DNA from: Apostichopus japonicus
Lineage: Eukaryota; Echinodermata; Holothuroidea; Aspidochirotida; Stichopodidae
Length of the DNA stretch: 60,000 nt
Assembly: GCF_037975245.1 (NCBI RefSeq)
Contig: NC_092579.1
Span: 19,864,678-19,924,677, forward strand
Reading direction: 5' to 3'
Shown: positions 24,361 through 35,714 of the stretch, piece after piece
How the letters are laid out: the number at the start of each line of letters is the position of its first letter
How positions within the stretch are numbered: position 1 is the stretch's first letter
Notes under the pieces: generated by a model
The model's database searches: none
The model's input: only the letters and a program-made list of their open reading frames with translations
Told to the model about the DNA's origin: nothing
Made by a program: the position numbers and the translations under genes

Positions 24361-25291
24361 TGTTATTGGCAGGACATTACTAGTGGGGTTCCACAAGGGT
24401 CTGTTTTGGATCCCTTGTTGTTTGTTGCCTGTATAAATGACATTGATGGAGATATTAATTGTGTACAGCTAAGAAGTTTGCTGATGACACCAAACAGTAT
24501 TCTTCTGACTGAGGTCTCTTTTAATAGCAATTCTGAAATTGACAAATTTCAAATGCATTTGGATAACGTTTTTTGATGGTCTCAGGGATGGCAAATGCTT
24601 TTTAATATTGATAAATGCAAGGTGATGCAGTATTAGTAGAAGTAACCAAAAGTATACCTATACAATCTTAATGGTGAGGAGTTACAGGAGGTCTTTGTTG
24701 AAAGAAACCTAGGTATCTACATTGACTCATCTCTGCAACCTTCTAAACATTGTCTCGAAACTGCTAAAAGAGGTAATAGGGGTTTAGGTATGATCAAGAG
24801 GAACTTAAGTTTTCTGAAAGAGGACATGGTTGTATGGCTTTATAAGCAGTTGGCCAAGCCTCATATGGAGTATGTTGTGCAGGCTTGGAACCAATATTTT
24901 GATAAGGATAAGGAAGTAGGCCTACTCAAAAGGTCCAGAGAAAGGCTACAGGATAACTAGTTCCTTAAAGGTGCCCCTTATTATAGGCGGTTACAACTGT
25001 TGAATCTCACCACACTGGAGGTTACCTGGTGACTTGATTCAGGTTTCCAAGATTGTGTATCATGTTGACAAAATTTTATCCTTCACTGACTTTTTCATGT
25101 TTGCTAATAGTAGTTGTACCCAATGTCATTGTCTTAAACTCCAAAAGTCACAAACTATTTGGCATCACTTTTTTATCTAATAGGGGTGTGAATGAGTGGA
25201 ATGGTTTGCCTTAGAAAGTTGTACTGGCAGGTTATGTGAATGGGTTTAAGAATGCTTTGGACAAGCACTTTAACCATTGTAATCAGGTCTG
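24361..25291 (+). pseudogene. LINE reverse transcriptase relic (CR1-like), 3' part
   Basis: Decayed reverse-transcriptase C-terminal region. GVPQGSVLDPLLF (RT motif 4 region) is followed by the IND box. A broken region where the catalytic Ala-Asp-Asp would be is followed in turn by ERNLGIYIDSSL, KPHMEYVVQAWN, LLNLTTLE and, near the end, VNEWNGLP. Several stops and at least two frameshifts interrupt it. The upstream endonuclease and RT core are missing, as in 5'-truncated LINE copies. The series of C-terminal motifs is what CR1-group elements show; the clade is inference. Confidence 0.75.
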
Positions 25292-25697
25292 AGTTTTTTT
25301 CTCCTATAGTTTCCTTGATGGGGACTTGAGTGTCCCTCCTGATCTTTTTTTTCTAATAAGCTAAAAAGTTTGAATAGTACTACTTATAGGCAGCTAGACC
25401 TGGCCTAATTGTCACTAGGTTAGGCCGAGCTCCCAGAATAATGTATGTGTGCTTAGGCCTTGGCAATTGCAGAAGCCAACCTTCTTAACCATTTTGAATT
25501 AGAAGTTTAGAAGGTTAACTTAACCTTTTAGAAGGTAAGCTTAACTTTTTCTTTGCAAATGTTACAAGAATAGGCAGAGCAAGAGTCGTGCCAGCAATGT
25601 CACTACATGAGGGAAATTCACAGTGACAGATAGCACCCACAGATGAACACATGTTCGGTATATTACTAATCTGGATTTAAGAATATAAACTGTTTAG

Positions 25698-27175
25698 TCA
25701 GTAACTAGCTATTATTTCCTTACAAAACCACTTCTTAAAGGATGTGACTGACTTTTTACTCTTTAAATCATTCATTAGAAGATTCCATGTTTTTGTTGCA
25801 TGGTTTTGTAGGCTTAAAGTTCCAATGGTGGTGTTGTAGCGATTATAGTGGGCATGATTAGCATGCCTCGTGTTATCATTATGTGCATCTCTGTTACTGG
25901 TTAAAAAATTGTCAAAGGCAGCTGATAGTAATCCATTCCAGGTCTTGTAGGCAAATAGCTTAACTTTAATGAGATCGTGCAATTTTAGTAAGTTGAGTTT
26001 CTTAAATAGGGGACCGGTGTGCTCAGGTGGGGCTGAGTGTGTTATGTGGCGAATGGCTGCCTTTTGGAGTAATATAAGATTGTTAAGGTTGGTGTTGTAT
26101 GTACCAGACCAAATAATGGAACAATAAGTGAGATGCGGGACAACCAGGGTCTGGTATAGTGTTCTGAGTATGTTTTCCGATAGATAATATTTCAACTTAG
26201 ATAATATGCCAACATTCCGTGCAATTATACTGCAAATAGTTGAAATATGGTTGCGCCAGCTAAGTTTACAATCAATATTTACACCTAAGACCTTAGTAGT
26301 ATAAACTTGCTTAATTATTTTCCCATCCATACATATATCTTTATTCCAAATATGTGTATTACGAGTATTAAAGACAATGCAATTACTTTTTTGTACATTT
26401 AGTGATAATTTGTTGGCTGAAAACCAATTACAGAATTTATTTAATTCATTTGACACGTTGGAAGATAATGTGATTATGTCGTCGCTCTCGAAGAAAATAC
26501 TGGTGTCATCAGCAAAGAGAATGATTTTGGCTAGTTTGGAGACATGACAAATATCGTTAATATATACAGTAGAATAAATAACAAAGGACCTAAGGCTGAA
26601 CCTTGTGGAACGCCGCAACGAATTTTAGCAAGATCGGATCTAGAGTTTTTATACAAGGTATACTGATATCTGTTCGAAATATAGCTTTCAAGCCACTTGA
26701 GAGTAGTTCCTCTAATGCCGTATGAAATTAATTTATTGATAAGGATGGTATGATCGATGGTGTCAAACGCCTTTGAAAGGTCGAGGAATACACCAATGCA
26801 ATTTTTGCCATTATTAAGACTAGTATGTAAACTGTTAAGTGCATCTGCCAAAGCCAGTTCAGTAGAATGTTCGGGTCGAAAGCCGTACTGTTCTTTACAG
26901 AGAATATTGTATTGGTTAAGAAAATTAAATATGCGATTGAACATAAGTCGTTCTATGATTTTAGAAAAACAAGAAAGCAATGAAATCGGTCAATAATTCT
27001 CATATACATTTGAATCTCCCTTTTTATAGATTGGTATAACCTTTGCCGTCTTACGTTTTTCTGGGAATACGCCAGTGTTAAATTATAAATTACATATATG
27101 GGTCAAAGGCTTAGCAATAAAAGGAATAACATTTTTTATAATACCAGGTTTATAATGGAGTAATATTTACTCCAT
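25698..27175 (-). pseudogene. LINE reverse transcriptase relic (CR1/Jockey group), 5' truncated
   Basis: On the minus strand, from about 27170: IPIYKKGDSNVYENY, a stop where Arg is expected, then PISLLSCFSKIIERL, KEQYGFRPEHSTELAL, FLDLSKAFDTIDH and CGVPQGSALGPLLF. A frameshift near 26560 precedes the catalytic FADDTSIFF (FADD box). The C-terminal part then reads openly to a stop at about 25698. The endonuclease domain is absent. It is a different lineage from the plus-strand relic next to it. Catalytic residues remain, but the copy is dead. Confidence 0.85.
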
Positions 27176-27179
27176 TAGT

Positions 27180-29896
27180 GATCTTCCCTTTTCCGACGGC
27201 ATTACTGGAAAGACTCTTGCTCAGCCGCATTACACAAACACTTTACGAACAGAATACTGCAGATAGCTGATCGTTAACTATGTTAGGAATCCACATGCAG
27301 TTCTGGTTATAAAAATAGTAAGAGACAAGATCTGTTTTTCAAGCTACTGTATGTTTACGGTTAATTAAAATTAAGAAGAATGAATTGTAATTTTAATAAA
27401 TGAGCCCTACTGATAACTAAGATTTTAATTATCTATTTTTTTCTTTCTTTTACAGTACAGAAATGCAGAGTTGCCCTACACCATTTCCCACAAAGGTAGT
27501 ATGGCAGAAAACAGGTGGAAGTTTACCATATAATGGTTGATGTGAAAGATTGTCCAATAATTCAGAAAATTTTGAAGAAAAACAAACTTTCTGAAGCTAT
27601 TGACCAAATGGCTAACAAGAGCCACCATGAAACTTCGGGTTTGTAGACAAAAGTTAAATATGGTGGCACGACTGCAAATTTGTTTTGGACTTGTGAGCAA
27701 ACAGAAACATTTGAGCATTCTAGGTACCTTGCAGTCTTTGTTCCTGAATGATGGTATTTTTGCTCATGTGGTTAAATGGTCATTTGTCTAGGAATCCAGA
27801 TATTGTGATGGACTATTGTGATGGAGCCAACTTTAAATCTAATGCTTTATTTCATTTTTTTTTTTCGCCTTTCCAATTGCTACTTCATTGTGCATGAAAT
27901 GGACACTGATTGTTTAATAGGGATTGCCATGCATATGCTGTTGTAGAGTCATACAAAACATTAATTATTCGAAAGCCAGAGTTTTATTGATCACTGTACA
28001 TTGCCATGATTCAAAGTTGATGTTAAGAGCTATGTGGTGATCAAGTGTAAGTTTCATGACAAGTATTTTGAGCTGTAGATGTCTATAGATAGTGATAAAA
28101 TCAACTTTGTTGTTCCAACATCACCATTACTAGCTGCACAACGGTAATTGCTGTAATCTCATTTATTTTCTTTTTTTCATCAGACTGTACATTGTCTAAA
28201 AGAGCCAGCATTGTCACACAATGATAATTATGCCAGACCCTGCAACTTTATTCAACGATGGCTCATATTTTGTATTTGCACTGGAGAAGTGAGTGAAGAA
28301 AAACTAGACGTAATGGAACTAAATCAGTATTTATGAACTCCTCACATTGGCTATCTATGACCTCACCTTAAAAGAACAGAAACAAGTTGAGGAGTTAGCA
28401 ACTTTAAATTAGGAAAAACTTTCATATTCAAGAAGAAATCAAATTTCAACTTCATGATAAAGAATGGGATGATTGCACGGGTAGGTGTGGATACCTCTCA
28501 GCTACCTCAAAGAGGAAAAGTGAAAGTATTACCCAGCACCTTAGAGCTTATACCATCACAGACTTACACTCACTAAGTAGTACATGTAGCTTATTTGATA
28601 GTGAAGGTCCACTATATAGTTTCCATGAATCATCGGTGACTGTTATGGAGCCATCCAGCATATAAGCAGTGTTATTTTCAACTTGCACAACAAATTGACA
28701 GTTGCTTATCAACTTCAGAAGCATGGGACATCTCAACAAACAGCCAACACAAAAAGTAGTCATTCCAGATAGGAAGTTAAGGAGAGCAGTGAAGACTCAG
28801 ATGAGAAGAAGAACTTTATCTGCAAAGGAAATTAAAAGTTAGTAAAAGAAAATCCCAATATTAACATGATTGTCACATGCATTGCTGCATTATCTTAAGC
28901 TGTTCTTTTCATTAAAGTGCAATATGAGAACTGCTGTGTAGCATTGCAACACTGATACTAATGTCAGTGTGAAATCAAACTAGCTCTGACCCTACTAATG
29001 GGTGTGCAGAGGTGTCTGAGACTGTACAGTATGTTCCAATAATTGACATTAATGTACTTGGTAGTAGCAGTTTGGTGTTGTACTACCAAAAACAGTGTTT
29101 ATAAGAGGGATACGAACCTTATCTAATTTTGTGCTAAAAGTTTTCATGGGATTCCCATGAAGATGAAATGAATGAAGCAAGAGACCATATTGTGGGATTG
29201 GTTTAGATTGAAATTGTAATACCATAGGGTGGCACACTCCTATTAGCGTCTATATCAATCCACGTCTAGTGTTCTCCTTTAATTTAATGGGCGTATGCTA
29301 CCTTCAGTAAGATTGAAAATTGCCAATTTAAACTCTATCAGCCTTGATTATAGTTGAAGGTGTTGGGTACGATGTGTAATCATGAAATATTACAAAACAT
29401 CTCATCATTTTATTAGCTTGAGTGATTTTGGTGACAAGTTTCATGAAATATCACCAAAATATCCAAATATTATGGCATGAGATTGCCACGGAAGTAACAC
29501 ATCGGTATACCATGTGCCCAAAAATGCACTGATGAAGTAATGGTTAAATTGGGAGAACATGTTCATGGACTGTATCAACTGTGTGTGTCTGTTTTGAGCT
29601 GTCTGCTACTGAGATGTGTAGTAGTGAAAGTAAAGGATGGTATAAGGAGCCACTAATTTTAATGTTAGGCTATGTAACAACTAAAACCTGCGGGACTGAG
29701 GTTGTACATCTGGTGACTAGCCTACTTTTGTGCAGTGTACCTAGCAGCTCAAAAGGGACAGTCAGAAGTTTAAAAGCTCACATTACTACCCAATGTGGTT
29801 CAAGTATCAGCTGAACTAATCCCCTAGCTGCATTCAGAATAAGCATAGGCCTATATACATTTAGACATATGTAACTGGAAAGCTCACACCTTTACA
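27180..29896. other. Unassigned region upstream of the nuclease-like frame
   Basis: Short frames only, with none recognisable. Low-complexity T-runs and possible exon-like pieces (for example around 27465-27640 and 28680-28840) have no family match I can defend. It may belong to the same decayed element as the next two entries. Confidence 0.4.
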
Positions 29897-30326
29897 ATGT
29901 CAGACCAAGATTGGATGGCATGGGCTGATGACACAAATGAAAAGTTGGCAAAACATAGTACATCAGCCCCAGCAAGTGGCACAATGGGATGCAGAATGTG
30001 GACAGGTGCCTACACCATCAGTAAGCGAGGGGCACCAGCATATGACATTATTTTCACAATGCTACCCCTGGCAACTAAGAGAACAGCCAACAGGCAGTAG
30101 GGTCCACATTCTGACATATATGCTCTTCAAAGTATTGTGCAAAGAAAACAAGTTTTAAGGACCAAACCGTTTGACGTCTCCCACATATGCCACAACAGCC
30201 TACATGTGGAGAGAGGTGTCATGTCTCTCAGCAGTATCTTGCAGTGTAAACAACAGCAGAAGGCCTTGCAACTTTGATGGCACTTGCCAAGGTCATGGTC
30301 ATCAGCCCAATTGCTTACTTCCCTGA
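29897..30326 (+). pseudogene. His-Cys box (His-Me finger) nuclease-like frame, decayed
   Basis: Pieces in different frames line up as one domain. MSDQDWMAWADD opens the first piece, then GCRMWTGAYTISKRGAP, a Gly-Cys-x-x-Trp-Thr-Gly opening like that of I-PpoI-type nucleases. Next comes SRVHILTYMLF (about 30095-30130), then DVSHICHNSL (30170-30200). After one more shift, SVNNSRRPCNFDGTCQGHGH and PNCLLP reach a stop at 30326. The SHxCHN box supplies the catalytic His and a zinc Cys. VNN holds the Asn that binds metal in I-PpoI. C-x5-C-x-x-x-H-x-x-x-x-C resembles its second zinc site. One usual zinc Cys after SHICHN is His here. At least three frame changes mean this copy is not translated whole. 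Assignment by motif; no search was run. Confidence 0.55.
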
Positions 30327-30559
30327 GTGAGTGATACTGTTTTAGCTCGTCACAGTGAGTGTGGATAGGACTCAGTTTACAAATTACTGGCATCACTGAT
30401 AAATATTGTCATCTTCATCATCATTGTAGTTTTTCATCCTAGAGTAACTGTGGTCATGAATCAGTTGATCTCTTTATAGATACTGGACTGGTTTATGTTT
30501 TTAGTTCTACCATGTAGCATGTATGTTCTCTCTCTGAGATATGCTCTCCTCCATCTGTA

Positions 30560-31830
30560 TGCTCTGCCCCTCTTACGTAATTCATCACATTGCTGTTTTC
30601 TTTGCATCTATTTCAGAGTCTGGAAACATGGACTATTTTGAGCTCACCTATAATATTGCAGCTTCCATCTTCCTGGCAATGGATTCTTCAGGCACATTAT
30701 TTGTTATGTGTATGGCACTGGCCCCTGTACTGACTATTGCGTGAAAATGTGGTAGTATGTTTTGGATTGGTCACCTTGAAAGCCTTATTGACTGCCTCTA
30801 CTTTTTGAGTGGAAGTCTCAAAATGAGTGGACCATAATGTTTGCTGCAGGTGCGTGTCTCAAGTATTTTGTTTAGCTTCCTGCTTTTAGTGTGGGATATT
30901 AGCAGAGAACCCTTTGCAGCATTTGGCATACATGGAAATGTGTACTTCCTGCCCCTCTTGCATAGAAATACATGCTTTGGGCAATGTGAATGATTTCCAC
31001 TGTAGCATTTTGCAAGGCAGTCTAAACATGTTGATAAAGCTTTCAAAATGTTGCAGTGGTCATATTTGAGTGCTCTCCTGCAAGCAGTCACCTCTGCCTG
31101 TACATGGTACAGTAGGTCAACTCCTCTGCAAAGCACTTTTGTGTCAAGCGCTTCTTAGTCATAGTTTTTGCAGGAACATATCAGAGGAGAATACTGCTTT
31201 AGTCAGTGCTCTGCGGAGTGACTTGAGTAGGTGAACTTGATCTAACAGGTTCTCTGTTTCAGAATGAGTAGTTACAGCCATTGTACTACTGAACCCTTTA
31301 CATATGCCTTGCCATCAGCATCATCTTGTGAGACACTTGACCATTAGTGGATTCTTACCTGTAAGTAATTTGGATTCACAAATCTTTCCATCATTTTGTT
31401 CATCTCTGAAATAGGGCATCTTTACTGAACTGCTCTCATGGTCTGGACATTGTACCTTGTGATCCCTTCTTCTTTTCATTTCACCCATTAAGCACAACTT
31501 GTTACTGTGATGGTAACTAATAACATATTTATCCATGGCAACATTCTCAACAGTCACATCTCTGCATTGGCTTGCAGGAGCAAATGGAGTCTTACTTCTA
31601 GCATTACTCAGAGGGTTGTTATATTGATGATCATATTCTGCATGAATTGGAGAGTCTTTGGAGAGGCCACGCAGTTGCAGTGTCTTCTTAATTAGACCCC
31701 TCTTTTGTGCCATATCATTTTCATTAATTTCTTTCATTACATGTAGGTCCAAATTGGTTGGCTGACTTTTGTAGTATACTGACAGCAGGACTGGGAAGAG
31801 ACATGCTGTTGAGCAATCTACGAGCTGCAC
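30560..31830 (-). pseudogene. Unrecognised minus-strand frame, Cys-rich, decayed; probably mobile-element derived
   Basis: Two open pieces, about 31830-31321 and 31136-30798, plus a shifted continuation to about 30600. The first is charged (DHQYNNPLSNARSKTPFAPA, MGEMKRRRDHKVQCPDHE). The second has regularly spaced Cys and His (KALSTCLDCLAKCYSGNHSH, CPKHVFLCKRGRKYTFPC). The continuation reads FETSTQKVEAVNKAF, then NPKHTTTFSRN, and an Asn-rich end. From memory this last motif recalls C-termini of large invertebrate families thought to be transposon proteins, but I cannot name one. It converges with the nuclease-like frame, with stops only about 250 bp apart. Confidence 0.35.
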
Positions 31831-34042
31831 TAGAACTGCCCACTACTCAGAGGCAGCGGGGTGTACCCGTTCCTGGGAAAGGCAGCCATACCTGGAGCTC
31901 ATCCTGTAGTAAGTAATGTTGATATGCACATGCTATTGTGTCTGGGCTGGGTAAAATATAATTCCTTATCCTAGGTTGCCAAGGTCAGCTCTGTGCATCG
32001 TTGTCTTTGTAGAGAGTTTCAGAGTATGTTTGGTAGACCAAACCAACTGTGGATAGGAAATAACAGCTTTTGAACAGCATGTGTTTGTATTTGATTATAT
32101 GTGTGTGCATGAAGCTATGGGGTTGGAATGGGATTTATTGTGATTAGTGATTACCCAGTATGTGAACATAGAGCATTCGATATTATTTATAATTCCTTTT
32201 GAAACAGGAGTACTGGAGCATGAAGTTGATGGACAAATTTAGGAATGAGAGGAACACATGCAAGCAGAAAAGAGGAGAAGAAACAGTTAAGTGACACCTT
32301 TTCCACTGAAAAATAACCAAGTAGATGACCCAGCTAGCAAACAAAGGCATAAAATGTAAGTATAGGTATAACTTTTGAGAATGAAGCTCATCTTGAGGAA
32401 AATAGACATCATTAAATAATAAACATACAAGACTAAAATTGCATTATGCAGTCCTATTCACAAATGACAGAATAGTCAGGAGTTATATGCAATGTGCTAA
32501 CACACCATCACATATGTAACAGAGAGCTCATATTTTGACACAAAGTTAGTGGATGTTTATTGTTTTAATGCCCTTAATGAATTGAAGTCAGTTTGAGGTA
32601 TGATAAAATGTGTTATATTTACCACCAAACCAGACAAATATCCCCGCAATGGTATTTGTACCTACTCTTCCACCAAATTAGATTTCTATATAGAAAGGGT
32701 CCACAAGTATTCCTTCCAGTGTACATTAGAGCCAGACCCTGGAAAGTTTTCCTCAAAAAATCCCAAAACTTTCATTTTCTTTCATTGCTTTCTCTTCCAT
32801 TTTGTTTCATTCATTGCTTTAAGTCTTTTTTTTATCTGTTCAGTCTAAACATTTACAATGTGATAAATATTTTTATTACTTTTTTTAAATTTTTTATTGG
32901 CTTCCCACACTTTTTTCTGCTTCTTTAGTCTGTACTCCTGTTTGTTCTTGATTTTTTTGTTCTTTGTTTGTAAAATTTTAAGTTCTTAGCTCCAATGAAA
33001 AACAATCCTTTGAAATATTTAAAAAAAACCTCCTGGACTCCCTGATTCCAAATCTCCATCATCTCCAAGTACATGATGAATAAACCTTCCCCAAAAAATA
33101 ACTTAAAATCTAGATAAGCTAGAATTTTTAAACTGGGAGGAGCTAGGCTCTGACAGAGGGAGGGGCACCCATGTTTAGGAAATCGGTGGCTAGAGGGCTT
33201 GCGACTCAAACTCTCAATGAATAGGTCTTCCGGGGAAACAGTCAAGCCACTGGGAAATGGTTTCTCCTTTTCTCTGTTTTCTTAGCATTGTTCTCATCTC
33301 AGGAGGGTGGGATTGCCAGGTTTGGAGCAGCCTCCTAGTATTTAAGCTTCCCCTTAATGTAGTTTTTAAAGCTTCCATTCTGTGAATATTGCTATTGTCT
33401 TCTATACCCTTACAGTTGTATATTTTATAGTCTGTTTTTAAAAAACAGTTTGCTAACCTGCAGGAGCAGTGCTTCGTCTAGCTTGATCAGGCGTGTCGCC
33501 CCCCTGGCACTGATCTTTCTGTCAATGTAAAGTATATGAATTGAAACTTTTTCAAATTTTATCAAACAGAATTTATTGACAGACATGATGCATATATGAT
33601 ATATAATATAAATATTCAAAACATGGTAAGCTTAGTTTATGACAGAACTCAGTCAGCCACTTGTTTCCTTGTGTGTTGCTTTTCATTGCCGAAGATGTCA
33701 TAATCTTTCACATTCACATTTCACATTCAATAATTCCTGAGTACTGTAAGTAGGTGTGTGTATGTGTATACATTTACATTGGAATGTGTGTGTATGTATT
33801 AGTGTATGTCTGCATATCTCAAAACAGGATTTTTCATTTTGAATATTCAATTTCCTCATTAAATATTCATGATGGTTGATTCAGAAACTAGAATAGTGTT
33901 CAAAATGTAATATCCAGTGGATCTAGAGTCTTAGTACATAGTTCCTTTCTTTAGTGTCAATGTCAAACTAAGACTTCATGAAGTCAGACCATCTTAAAAT
34001 TGATCCCCAGAATTGGGCTTTTTGATAGGTCTATTTATATGT
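31831..34042. other. Unassigned, AT-rich
   Basis: No exon I can match. A T-rich plus-strand frame at 32593-32928 is low complexity. GTGT-rich sequence lies near 33750-33800. It may be adducin intron or intergenic. Confidence 0.45.
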
Positions 34043-34235
34043 AGGGATATGCACTAGTTTATTGCAATTTCAGCCCTCCAAACTAGTGTAGGGATATGCA
34101 CTAGTTTATTTGCAATTTCAGCCCTCTAAACTAGTGTAGGGATATGAATTAATTTATTTGCAATTTGGCCCTTCAAACTGGTGTAAGGATATGCACTAGT
34201 TTATTTGCAATTTCAGCCTTCAAAACTTCATGTAG
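34043..34235. repeat. Four 48-bp tandem units
   Basis: AGGGATATGCACTAGTTTAT followed by GCAATTTCAGCCCT recurs at about 34042, 34090, 34138 (degenerate) and 34186, a 48-bp period. Confidence 0.85.
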
Positions 34236-35592
34236 TTGTGGGTAAGGAACCTGAAAATGTTTGTGGTCAGGACCATTGACAACATGGTTCACACACGAAA
34301 TCTAAGATTTTTGTTTATATCCAAAAATATCTGTTATTTTTAATTAACTTTCCTTGCGGAAATTCATCATCAAAAGCTCTATGAGGTAATAATATGTTTC
34401 ATTTGTAACTTTTCTAAGATTTTGACTGATATGATGCTTTTTTTGTAGTTTGATGTGAAGTTGCAGAAAAATGTACATTTGCAGTGTATGCTGAGGGCAG
34501 CTACGGAGATCAGGTACAATCAGTTCAGTTCGTTCCTCACTTTTTAAACATCTTAGGTCCAAGCATATTATGTGATAAGCCTGCTACTACTGTCCTAGAT
34601 CAAATAATTATTTCAGTATGTGACAGAAGACGTTACAAGTATTCATATTTGCTTGAATTTCATTTGTATATTGTAGGTGATTTCCACTGGTAGACAGCAT
34701 AAGGCTAGATAGGTTGTACATATTCTGCGGTATTTGCCAGTAGCACCCTCAGTTTTATCACAAGTGTTTGTAGTATAAGATGGCCGTGTCCATGTGTTCG
34801 TTAAAGGTAACTGTTGTGTACATATTGTTGTTGGCGTTGGTACATAATAGTAGTCCATTGCATTGGGATTAGTTGGTCATATGTATACTCAGAGTTGAAA
34901 TAAATAAGCTGTATTCATTCCCTTCAGCTATTATCTATTGACAAAGCAAATATTTTTATATTTATTTGTGGATTTTGAACAAATTTTAAGTTCATGTATG
35001 AAAGCTGCAATGGTGTTACATTTTTTATCTTATTTTTCTTTACCATATGTACGTTAAAGTGATGATTTTTAGAATAGAAGGTTAAATTTTGACATGAGAA
35101 GCATTGTGGGCTGCATCTCATAAGCATTTAAAGGAGCCTTCTACTCCTTAATATTAATGTGATAAAGGGAAAAATTTGATAGTACCCCCTTTAACTTAGC
35201 CCTTGCCAACAACCCTATGTCAAACAGTGTTCTCTTTGTTTATTCATCTGTCCCTTGAGATTGAGTAGTTGTAGCAGATATTTATAGACCAGGGGTATGA
35301 GTTGCATATCCTGTCCGTCATTCACTCAGGTGTTCTTGGGCACAAACTAGTGTAGTGCTTCAATCTTTCCAGTGAAAATAAACTGAGATACCAGCAACAA
35401 TCTTGTCTTGCTTTGTGTGCCCCAAGGCTTACTACCTCAAATCAAGCAACATTTCATTAACGGAGCCATTCACTCTTTAATATTTTCTGAGCATTAAAGG
35501 AGTGTTCCAACATTTAAAAGCTAGTTTTTTATGATTTTATCAAGCATTGTTTATTACACATTTGTTTTTCCTTTTCCTCTTTTTTGATTTAG

Positions 35593-35714
35593 AGCTCGCT
35601 AGTTGGGACCCAAAAACAAGATCCTATTCTTGCGTAACCATCGTCTGCTGTGGTGGGTCCATAGAGGAGGCGTACTTCCTAGCCCTCAACTGTGTAGCAG
35701 CATGCGAGATACAG
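35593..35714 (+). CDS. ADD1: Adducin exon: end of the head domain
   Basis: One frame gives LGPKNKILFLRNH, and after a shift near 35645 the next gives GGSIEEAYFLALNCVAACEI. Together they match the well-conserved end of the adducin head (class II aldolase-like fold), where vertebrates have LRNHGLVSVGESVEEAF. The shift is one extra or two missing bases around CTGCTGTGG. Donor ACAG|GTAAAG, phase 0. Confidence 0.8.

Noticed and set aside
31831-31912. Possible adducin upstream exon ending at TGTAG|TAAGTA
   Set aside because: The translation shows no adducin head motif, and the donor is only by analogy.
34450-34513. Exon-like piece flanked by TTTTTTTGTAG and CAG|GTACAA
   Set aside because: The splice signals are good, but the short peptide matches no adducin region I know, and no neighbour joins it.
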